From NCBI GenBank assembly GCA_002118135.1, contig BDIU01000317.1, forward strand, positions 56,293-120,292: 64,000 bases of DNA. The letters are read 5' to 3'. Both the position numbers and the translations under genes were made by a program. The notes under the pieces are model-generated. The model did no database searches, was not told the DNA's origin, and saw nothing but the letters and a program-made list of their open reading frames with translations. Shown piece after piece: positions 14,301 to 23,919 of the stretch (its first letter is position 1; every line of letters starts with the position of its first letter). The DNA is from Trebouxia sp. TZW2008. Its lineage: Eukaryota; Chlorophyta; Trebouxiophyceae; Trebouxiales; Trebouxiaceae.

Positions 14301-16014
14301 TCTTTGATGCAGGCCAGCAGCAGCAGCAGTCCCTTGAGCCGCAGCGATACCAGGCAAAGCCTTGGCAGGCAACAGTCCAGCCCTGCCAGGCTGAGGTCAG
14401 GCCCCTCTCAGAGGGGCACATTGAGTCAAATTCTAATATTGTCTTTGATGCAGGCCAGCAGCAGTAGTGCCTTGAGCCGCAGTGGTACAAGGCAGAGCCT
14501 AGGCAGGCAACAGTCCAGCCCTACCAGGCTGAGGTCTGGCCCCTCTCAGAGGGGCACCTTTGGGGTGTCAGGCACCTTTGAGGAAGGTAGCCCTCCTGTG
14601 GAGCTGGGGTCTAGCCCCCCTGGCACTGCCAACTTCTCCCGCCCTGCATGGCTGGTTCCAGGTGAGGCACGCCCAGCAGCATCCTGGTAGCCACAGATAT
14701 TACACTGGTGTTGTTGCACAGCAGCAGTAGTGACACTGCAGCAACATGTCAGTCGGTGTCGTTGGCAATGAGTGATGTTACCAGTGCAAGTTGTTGCAAG
14801 TATGTCATGAAAGATGCTGGGAGTGACAAAGTTGCCACAAAGCTCTGTGTGAGGCTGTCATTGCAGTGTGTAGCTTCAGTGTTGCACTGTGTAGCTGCGA
14901 ACAGTAGCGCAACAACACACGCTATGCATGCTGCAGGCTCCAGGACAGAGCAGAGGGCCGCAGCTCGCAAGCAGGGCAAGCAGCGCTCCAGCTCACCGTT
15001 CAGTGCAACAGCCTCACGCTACATGAACCCGCGTGCAGCCATGAAGGCAGAGGCCGAGCCAGAAAGGATGTTCCGTGCCCGCTCAGTGCCTCGCGGCATG
15101 AGTCCTCAGCGCAGCCGCGTTGCTGACTACATCAGGATTGGCTCTCCTGTTCAAAGGGGCGGCTCAACTCAGGTGCACATGCAGTGTGACCCTGCTGTGC
15201 TAATGATTTGTCTATGTAATGCTTGCATTTGATCCCAGAAACATGACCCTAGCATCAAACTGTACTGGCTTGGAGGATGCATTGCCGCCAGACTGCAATA
15301 GTTGGCTCCGAACTGTATTGGAGAGCGCATCAGCTCAGTAGTATCTGAATTCTGGGACGCGCTCCAACAGGAGTAGCCTTACATTTAGGGTCCTCATGCC
15401 AAAAGCTCACTGTAGTAGCCATCTGACATTACCACCTGCCATTGCATTCCAAGAGCTGCTCACAGTGCCATAACCTTCTGTGAAAGCTGTCCTCCCAGCA
15501 AGGATTGCAATACATCAGGTGCCCTTGGAAAGACCAATGTTGCTGTATCACTATTGTCCTCATTTCAACGTCTATGCCAAAATCAATCAACCAACTTGAT
15601 GAAGGGTGGGTGGCGGCGTCCACACAAGGAAGTAAACTGAACAAAGGCTGCCATTCGCAGGTGCTGCCGGCAACGTCCTCTGACATGGTCTCCAGGGACC
15701 GGGAGCTCATCTCAGCTCAGCATGACCGGGCCTACACAAGCACCAAGCAGCAGGGCTTCCAAGACTCAGAGGGAATCCCAGGATCAAAACCCATATCCTT
15801 CCGCAGCCTTGACAGTGCTAGTCAAATCAACAAAACCGGCTCTATCACATCGTATGACCAGTTGCAGGTTGTGCAGTCTGGCTACGCAGACAGTATGCAG
15901 ATTCCTGAGGGAGGCAAGGGGGCTATGGCCAACTGGAGCCGTGACAATGTCAGTGCTGATAGGCTTCATATGAGCAGCAGCCAAAGCAATGGCCGTCATA
16001 CGCATCAGGAGTGA
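2380..16014 (+). CDS. Large coiled-coil protein, unrecognised (about 1,507 residues, at least 23 exons)
   Basis: I do not recognise the family. These exons join in phase: 2380-3127, 3429-3595, 3710-3826, 4184-4303, 4694-4855, 5158-5297, 5572-5695, 5971-6095, 6567-6711, 7037-7144, 7462-7688, 7866-8031, 8245-8304, 8952-9188, 9780-9932, 10350-10532, 10997-11218, 11837-12057, 12628-12817, 13528-13638, 14454-14661, 14937-15172 and 15661-16014. The sum is 4,524 bases, divisible by three. The N-terminal 300 residues are Ser/Thr/Gln-rich and probably disordered. The middle 900 are Glu/Gln/Lys/Ala-rich heptad sequence (for example LNELRQVKD and ELEKELAEANKRL) typical of long coiled coils. The last 250 are Ser/Arg-rich (RQSLGRQQSS). 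There is no signal peptide, membrane segment or catalytic motif. A structural, centrosomal/basal-body or trafficking scaffold role is possible but only a guess. Several exons have extra copies in the introns, listed separately, so alternative forms may exist. Exons 3 and 13 have the weakest donors. Confidence 0.75.
6944..7245 (+). repeat. Junction duplications around the exon at 7037-7144
   Basis: The acceptor region of the 7037 exon is present twice: 6944-6981 and 6998-7036 share tcctcaaag, a short variable stretch and then caggtgca. The 3' end of the same exon with its donor (about 7124-7152) is copied at about 7217-7245, with agaccctg preserved and the donor context changed. Both ends of one exon have therefore been duplicated separately and have diverged. 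Confidence 0.75.
8414..9057 (+). repeat. Four copies of one coiled-coil exon start (one functional, three decayed)
   Basis: The functional exon begins at 8952 (DMAEELERERTNRI). Homologous sequence occurs at about 8414-8443 (short, heavily mutated), at 8568-8690 (about 120 bases, open, but its acceptor reads caag instead of cag) and at about 8731-8756 (28 bases, followed by unrelated sequence). The long copy at 8568 still encodes EERERTNRIIAQQ-like sequence, so its loss of splicing may be recent. Only the 8952 copy has the acceptor and phase that fit both neighbouring exons. Confidence 0.8.
9241..9378 (+). repeat. Partial duplicate of the 8952-9188 exon, out of phase
   Basis: About 120 bases repeat the last half of the preceding exon (QQMEQ, then LQSYQLADTDSRHSSGL) and end in a good donor at 9367. 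The best acceptor (ctgcag, exon start 9249) gives a length of 119 bases, and inclusion between the phase-0 exons would shift the frame. It is either a relic or an alternative exon that changes the downstream protein. The coding sequence has stayed open, so the duplication looks young. Confidence 0.75.
11464..12400 (+). repeat. Triplicated coiled-coil exon plus shorter echoes of its 3' end
   Basis: Copies start at 11464, about 11663 and 11837, all with cag followed by a GGY-rich start and the LKRQDSQVEKLQAGAKR block. The 11837-12057 copy is complete and in phase with its neighbours. The 11464-11596 copy is open but truncated at a new gtaagg donor and would shift frame. The 11663 copy carries an in-frame TGA and a small deletion and is dead. 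The 3' end of the good copy is echoed at about 12100-12190 (HNKKDKLFETLFRLEAE) and again as a few bases near 12388. Confidence 0.85.
12474..13008 (+). repeat. Three copies of the 12628-12817 exon; outer two decayed
   Basis: The exon block AEQQARLTREADRR is complete only in 12628-12817. A left copy (about 12474-12552) keeps the first half, with a deletion in the ADRRH region. A right copy (about 12918-13008) keeps the second half, ending QILLGLQ and followed by cctg instead of the gtcttg donor. Neither outer copy has both splice sites. Confidence 0.8.
13261..13310 (+). repeat. GTCT microsatellite in an intron
   Basis: Imperfect tandem tetranucleotide gtct/tctg repeat of about 50 bases in the intron between the 12628 and 13528 exons. 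It has no coding meaning. Confidence 0.85.
14175..14661 (+). repeat. Tandem triplication of a Ser/Arg exon, all copies open and in frame
   Basis: Three units start at 14175, 14313 and 14454, 138 and 141 bases apart, both multiples of three. Each starts after gatgcag and encodes ASSSS, then RQSLGRQQSS. All three, and the intervening stretches, are open in one frame. Copy one has a possible gtgagg donor giving a clean 25-codon cassette (14175-14249). Copies two and three have lost that G and read on. Copy three continues into the exon end at 14661. A branch-point-like ctaat precedes copies two and three. This allows cassette inclusion or retained-intron forms without loss of frame. Confidence 0.85.
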
Positions 16015-17100
16015 TTTGATGTCTGGATTTTGATGTGGGTCAAGTGTTTCTGATCAGACAACTACAGGTCAACCGTATGCATTGCAGCCATCTTGCAGGT
16101 TCATTGAACAGTCTTTTCTCTCAAGACATATTTGCTTGTGATGAGATCAGTGAATACTCATGTGATAGACATGATGCTGTGTACTCGCCAGACAGCAAAT
16201 GTCTCTGACAATATGCATGTCAGTGCAGCACAACTGTGCATTTGTGCTGCAAGACAAAATCAGCACAGTCAAGATAAGGGCACAATGATCCTCAGCAACA
16301 AGGCATGACTACCATGCTTACTGTTACAGACAAGAAATCATCAAATCAGACCCTGCCAGGCTGCCATAGAGAAGTCTATCCTACTGTGTGGCTTTGAGCA
16401 CAGTTTCTGCTTGCGTTTGTTCTGGGATATCTAGAAGCAGCATGCCAAACCAGGCACAGCTCATGAGCAGCAAACTTGCTGCATCATGCATCGAACATGC
16501 TGCATCATAATGGCTTTATGACAATCATCATGAGAAGGACCAATGCAGACACTATCAATAGCATGCTCAGAAGGGGCAAGAGGAGGGATCAGCCAGGAGG
16601 CTGAAAGAAGACTGCCGAGCATGACAGGATGCATCACACGACACTCTGTCTGCAACGACCATAATGGCACGGAAGCTCTTAGAATATCAAACTTTGTTGT
16701 TTATTTTGAGAGCTTGTACTCAGTATGCAATCAATTGTCATGAACATCAATCAATGCATGGAGTTCAAGCAGATATGGGTTCAGCTTGACACCACGAGCA
16801 TTTGGCGGCCTATTCTTCCATGCCCAACAACAAAGGAGGCCTCAAGGAGGTCTCAACGTGCACTGCATATGCCACCTGGGCAAAGGCCCGTAGGGGCCTC
16901 CCAGAAATTGCCCCAACCTGCAAGGGCGCATGACCTGGAGGAGGAGGCAGCAGCTGATTGATGCGCGCGAAGCGAGTCACTCGCGGAGGAGTGACTTGAT
17001 AGCAATGCGGAAGCTCTGCCATGGTGCGGCAGCCCACTTGATGGACTCTGTGGGCTGCTGAGAGTAACTCGTCGTCCGGGGCCAAGTTGAGCACAAGGTC
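16015..17100. other. Intergenic region, coiled-coil gene 3' flank and kinase promoter
   Basis: No gene is supported here. Sequence to about 16950 is AT-richer and CpG-poor, as expected for a 3' flank. From about 16960 the CpG content rises sharply into the kinase start. Minus-strand 16810-17115 stays open for 101 codons but has no recognisable domain and overlaps the kinase start. Confidence 0.5.
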
Positions 17101-20100
17101 ATGGAGGACGAGCACGGGGTAGAAGGGTCTGAAAAATCCCTGACTCGAAGCTGGAAGTTCTTGAAAGATGCTTTCAGAAAGCGGTTGGAGCCGAAGTCAC
17201 GGAGAGTGTCCACAACCTCTTCTGGCTCTGTTACTGAGGGCACACCTGATGCTCCAACCATGACAAGAACGTCCTCGTCCTCCGTGAAGCAGAGATTCAC
17301 GAAGGGACCTCTTGGGGCACTGTACAAACCCAAACCTGTCAAAGCCCCGAGGTACTGCGTGCGGCCAGTGTACTTGAACGCTTGATGGTCTCAATCGTTC
17401 AACTATTTGCCAGACTGCAATCTCCTTTTGCCACAGCTCGAAGCTTCTGCTGAATGAGGTTGGCAACAGAGAGGGCTCTCAATTTGAGCTTATGCTGGAC
17501 AGAGCGCTGTCATTAAAGCGGTAAGTAGCAACTGCGTGTTTGGGTACTCAGTGCATCTCTCGCCATGAGAACAGGTGTTTCAGCCATATCAACACTGAAG
17601 AATAGATATGTAATGGAATATACATCCTTGATGCATAGCATGGTGCCATGCAGGCATGACTCTATTGACTTGATGTGGAGGTCTGGAGATTTAGGACTCT
17701 TTGGTAGTGGCAACACTCAGGTAACACCAACAACTTTCTCAGCAACGTCAAAATGCGTCCCACTTGCAAGCCACACACATATCATGCGTCACACAGTGCT
17801 TGGTATCCTACTGGTTGTAGCCAGTCCCGTTTTGACAACTCACGGTGTAAAAGATTTTGACCTCGATGCTTTCACATGGTGTATTTGGCAAAAACAACAT
17901 CGTTTTGTCTGATGTTCAACATTTGGACATCAACTGTCCATACCGTGATGCTCAGAACAAGCCAGCTTGGCGCGATAGAACTTGGGGGCACACACCCCTA
18001 GCACATGTGTTTGAACACGTCAGCAAATATTATTGTTCTCACATGGTTTCTTTGCTGTTCAGACTGCCTCTGAAGAGGATGACCAAGTGCGGGAGCTCAT
18101 CCACACAGAGCGGCTTGTTGTCAAGAGAGCATCTGGAAGAGCCATTGTCAACAAGTAAGCTGAAGTTCTCTGGTACTCTACAGCCTGTAAATACTGTGCT
18201 TGTCAGCAACGGCCATCAGCCGTCATTGTCAAATGTATATCTGATGCTGCATCAGTGCCTGCGCAAGCTGACACTGCATTTGCAGTGTTTGGCAATGGTC
18301 CACCTTTCAGACAATTCAACGCCTGCTGCATTGTCATCACATTATGTGTCATCATCTATGCAGATGAGTTGCGTACGCTGATGGAAGTCTTCTGCTGTGG
18401 CATGACAGGCAGAGTCTGCTGATCAAGACCTTTGTGCATGTTACATACACTGGTTGAGGCCGTATGCTGCCGGATGACAGGCAGGCCCCGCTGGTCAAAC
18501 ACCTTTTTCATGCTGCGTACAACAATTAAATCCTTCTGCATGCTTCATAACCAGTCTAAACTGTTGTGCTGTGGTACTACAGGCAGTACTTGGTGATCAA
18601 GACCCTGGGCAGCGGTCAGTACGGCAAAGTGCAGCTTGTAGTGAATGTCGCAGACTTGCAGCCGTACGCCATCAAAACAGTTAGCAAGGCCAAGCTTCGC
18701 ACATCCATCCGCCGCATACGTTCCTCTTTGTCTCGCCATTCCTATGGGTCTCTCAATGTTGCTGCTAGTGGGGCTATTGCAGCTGTGCATGGGGCCAACC
18801 CCCCTGAACCCCAGAAGGCCCCTCCCCCGACCCCTAGCGACTCTGACAGCAACACAGACAGTGCGCCTAGCAGCCCATTTGCTGGCATACCCAACATGCC
18901 CGAGCACTTCACCTCTGCACCGCCTAACAGCAGATTTGGCGGGCGTAAGAGATCGGCCATGCAGCCACCTGCAGAGGCAGATACCCCTTCAACTGCGGCT
19001 GCAGCTTCATCAGAAGCAAATGCAGCAGTTGACAGCAGCCATGATGCAGGGCCAGCTTCACCTTCAGGCAGAGTGCTTTCGCCCTTTGCTGCTCGTCAGA
19101 AGTCCAAGGTGGTTTCGCCGTTTGCAGCTGCGGCACAAACCAGCCTGAAAGTCCTGACTGAGGACTCAGACTCACCTTCTCCTAGCGGCTCAGGCTTACT
19201 CACGCCTCGGCTAAGATCCACACTTGGCAGCGCTCAGTTAGACCCTGAAACCAGTTCTCTGGGTACCTCATTCTTTCAGTCATCTAGTCCAAAACCCGCT
19301 GCTGGTGACACCAGTTCTGTCTCTCCCGGGTCCTCTAGCCCAAGTCCAAGGTCTGGCCTAGGTGACGCACCCAGTGACATGCCTGCTGTCAGGCCCAGCT
19401 TTGACAACCGCCGCTTTCCTCGGCCGTCTATGGAACGCATTGCGCAGCTCAGAGGGTATGGTGCACCTCTGGAGGGTGAGTCAGACGGCCTTGGAGCGAC
19501 ACCAAGGAATAGCTTGGCAGACAGGTAAGACGCGTTTACAGACATATCTATCAATCAACATGTAAACACCTAGGTAAAAGAAGGCAATGCAGAAGGAAAG
19601 TCATTGTTTTTTAGCAAGGCGTTTGGGTGTTGTCATATGTTTATACCATTTCATCTGCGTGTAGTCATGATATACCATTTCATCTGCGTGTAGTCATGAT
19701 AAACATACATGTGCCTACTAACGTGCTACGTATTTCATTTAATGGTGAAAATTTGTTATCTGATCGCCCGTCACAGGCCATTAGGCAGGCCGTCTTTGGA
19801 GCACATAGCCCATCTGAGGGGCTTTGCAAGGACCAATTGCACATCAAACACAGGGTTGGCAGACAGTATATTCAATGTTAGATGGTATTTTGATTATCTA
19901 TCTGCACATTGTAGGCCAGTAGGCAGGCCATCTTTGGAGCACATAGCCCATCTGAGGGGCTTTGCAAGGGCCAACTCCACGCCCAACACAGGACTGGCAG
20001 ACAGTTTCAGCATGACCAGGAGTGCTAGCATCCGTGCCACGCCTAGAGCTGCTGATGTGGTGCAGGAGATTGCTGTCATGAAGAAGCTCAATCATCCCAA

Positions 20101-23100
20101 CATTGTGCGCCTGTACGAGGTGTGTATCTCTATGTTACGCATCTGTATAAGGTGCAGGGGATTGGTATCATGAGGAAGCTGAACCACCCCAACATTGTGT
20201 GTCTGTATGAGATGCGCGTGACTTTGCTAAAAAAGCTTGCTCAGGCTTTGACAGCTGTGGGTCAAGGGTTTGATATGGACAGTTGTACACACAGGTGCCC
20301 TGCAGGGCGGCAGCTGTGCTCAAAGTCATAAGAGGAAATTGTGCTGTCTGCTTTTATGATGCATCAGCTGCCAGCATTTGCAGCCAGCAGAAGTGTTCTT
20401 GGTCTTGCATGAAAGTCCTGTGTTTCAGCCTTGCTGACGCAATGCTTTGTAGAGTTTGTAAAAGTCTATGCACACCAAATGAGTGACCCTGGCACAGACA
20501 GCTTGCTGCTTGTGATAAAGCATTTACCTCTTGCACCATGGTGCAGCACCGTCAAGAATGCAGCCAGCTCATTTGTATAGGTGATTGATGACCCTGGCAC
20601 AGACAGCTTGCTGCTTGTAATGGAGCATGTGGATGGGGGCAGCTTGGAGCAGCCCTATGATGAGGTCAGCAAGACATGGCAGACTTTGCCAGAGGCCCTA
20701 GTGCACCGCCACTTCAGGGAACTCTGCAAGGTGGGTCTGCACTTGCAGCGCAATGCTTGCTTTTTGAAGAAGCGTGTTCTGATCAAGTCAGCAAGACCTC
20801 GCGGGTCTTGTGAGAGGTCCAAGTGCTCCGTCACTACAGGAGACTCTGCGTGGTTCGTCTGCCTTTTCGTGAGAAGCCTGTTTCCTGCCTGCTTGCTTGC
20901 TCTTTGCAAGGTTGTAATGTTCTCCATTGCAATGCTTGTTCACAACACCAGCCACTGTGCATGCTCAGCTTGCAGATTGTGTGAGGGCAAGTTCTTGTCC
21001 TGATGCTGCTGGTTACAGGACAGGCCAGGGCTTCATTGTTGGTCAGAGGTTCACCCAGCTGTCCCTGTGTCAGTATCACAGCATGGAAACACGCAGATGC
21101 CTGCCTGCAAGCGTGCTCCTGACTGTCTGCCTCCGCATCCATGTTCTGTATCCTATACACAATGCCCTGCTAGCTATTTCAAGATAAGGGGTTGTGTGTG
21201 TGCGCTTACTACCTGCAAGCATCCTCTTGACTGCAGACCTTCCTGCTGTGCACAGTAGCATTGCGTCTTCTGCTCAGCATGCACTCATAACCAATCCAGA
21301 AATGTGTGACCGTTTACAGGGGCTGGATTACCTGCATTACAACAAGGCATTGCACGGGGACTTGAAGCCAGCCAACCTGCTGCTGTCAAGTGAGCGGCTG
21401 GTCAAGATAGCTGATTTTGGCAGTGCCATGATCTACCAGGAATCTGAGGGCACTTGGGAAGGCCCTGTGAATGGCACCCCTGCCTTCAGGCCCCCTGAGA
21501 CCCTTACTGCCTCTGGCAGGCTAACTCGCAAGGTATATATATCTATGCCCTGCCTTTCAAACCTCACTTGAGCTCTTTTGATAAGCTACTGTGAGCATTT
21601 TGCGACATCACCTCAAAATGAAAGACAACAACGCGGGCAAGATTTGCAGTGATAGCAGCTTTGGACTGAGTGCCTTCTTTTATGCACTCATTCTTCATTC
21701 CATGCTCTGCACGTGTCTGAGATTGCCTTGCTGACATCCTTGCATCAAGCCATGATGAAAACTGGCTTCCGACTCCCGGCATGGTTTGCATTTTGGCTTC
21801 AAGGCCAAGCAATTTTGGCATGTGCAGGTGGATGTATGGGCGGCAGGGGTGTGTCTGTACGTGTGGGTGTGGGGATGCCTGCCCTTTCAGGGCAACTCCA
21901 TTCCAGACATGTTCACTGCTATCAAGGAGAGGCCTCTCACCTTTCCTCCAGTGCCAGAATGTGACCCCTGGCTCAAGGATCTCATCACTAAGGTAGTGTC
22001 CCATTCTTGTATGTCCAGTGATTGCATGCATTTTTGACAGGAATACTTGCATCCCCACCATTGCCACAATGTGATCCCTGATTCAAGAACCTCATCAGCA
22101 AGGCAGGCTTCTCACACTCTTGCGTGCTCTGTCTGACATTTGTTTGCTGCAAAGACACTGAGAACCCTGTGGCATGTTATCAGCACCATGCACATGTTCA
22201 CTACCTACTTTCCATGACCCTGCCACATGCATACAAAAGCGTTGGACTGCCTTCAAACAACTCTGCAAAAAGCAAGTTGTTCGCAATTCATCTCCTGGAG
22301 CTTGTGCAGATTCTGAAGAAGGAGCCTGAGGAGCGCATGAGCCTGCATGAGGTGATGGAGCACCCCTGGGTCACCTGCCACGGCTACTCCCCCCTCCCCA
22401 CTGTTGCAGCCTCTGGTCTGCAGGTAAGCCCGGCTGCCTTGAAGCCTGCCTTTCTGTTGTGTGTGATAAGACTTTCTTGTCATCCCTCCTGCCCACTGTT
22501 GCAGCCTCTGGCCTGCAGGTATGTTAAGCTGCATTGCAAACTTCTGCACTGTGCTCTTCGTATAAATTGAATGCATTGCATGCAGTGTTGCAGTCTCTGG
22601 CCTCTGCAGGTATATGGCGTTGCCTTGCAGGCCGCATTGAAAATGCTCCATGATACAGTGATCACCACGTATTGGGTGCATGACTGCTGCCTGCCACAAA
22701 CACGTATTGCTATGCCGTGATGCTCACGCACTGTATGCACATTTGCATTTGATTCATGGGTTTTTGACACTGCTGATTCTGCAATTCGTCGTCCCCATTT
22801 ACATCGTTGAAGGCAGTGAGCGCATGAGCTGTGGCATTAGTCGTGCTGTGCACGCAAGAAAATTTGAACAATGCTTGCCCACTGCCAACAGAGCTGCATT
22901 CAAGTCTGTTGCTGTGAATACACTCTAGGTGCTTGGCTCATACTTGCATGTGATGCTGCTGTTTCTCTTCTGCGTACCAGCACAGCTGATCTTGATCAAT
23001 TGTGCGATATCGCTTGTTTGCTGTGCAGACGGTGCATGTGACATCACAAGATGTGAGTCGGGCCATTAGCTCCCAGGGCCGGCCCTCTGTGCCTGCCCTG

Positions 23101-23888
23101 CAGTCCATATTCAAGGTGCACCCCCTGTGTTTGCTGCTGACTGCTCAAGCTTCACATGGAAAACATGCGCTCTGTCCCTTGCCTACAGTGCATCCTCAAG
23201 CTTTGTTGATTTCTGCATGGGCTGCTTGCTTTGTGTGCAATTCAAGCTTGCATATGTGATTTCTGCTGCTGTCAATGCTACTTGCTGCATCTAAATGAGC
23301 AGCTGACAGCTTGGCCTGCTTGCAGTCAAGTGTAGGTGCATTTTCATCAGCAGATGCACGCCTTTTGCAACTGTTGTTATGACACAGTGCACCTGCCATA
23401 TGTTTGCTGCAGGAAGATGAAAATATATATCATTGGCCTGCATGAACTGCAATTGTTCCCAGCAATAAGCTTGTCAGCTTTACACACCTTACAATCTTCA
23501 TTCAGGCATTAGTGCTCAGCCATGAAGTAAAGTTCACATCAGGGGGCATTTCACTCTGACTCAGCTCATTGCCTTACAGGAGACCAACTTTAGTGTGGGA
23601 AACATTTTGTGAAACAGGCAGGGAAGTCATCTGTTAGACAGCGCAAGGTCAAGTGGCGTTCAAGATTGTCTCAGCCAATCGCTTTTGCTTTGCAGGAGAC
23701 TAACTTCAGTGCGGGAGATATTTTGTCAAGTGAAACAGACGGGGAATTCATCTATTTGATAGCGCAAGGTCAAGTGGATGTGCTGAGAGCTGCCACGCTG
23801 GCCTCCTGTACTGCCTCTGAACATGCCGAGGCAGACGAAGAGGATGAGCCTGGCGCAGATACAACTCCATGTCAGTGCCTTAACGCCC

Positions 23889-23919
<31 letters not shown>

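Noticed and set aside
16810..17115. Minus-strand ORF of 101 codons near the kinase start
   Set aside because: No domain, overlaps the kinase start and lies in CpG-rich promoter sequence where stops are rarer.
18742..19554. Minus-strand ORFs opposite the kinase insert
   Set aside because: Shadows of a Ser/Pro-rich coding exon on the plus strand.
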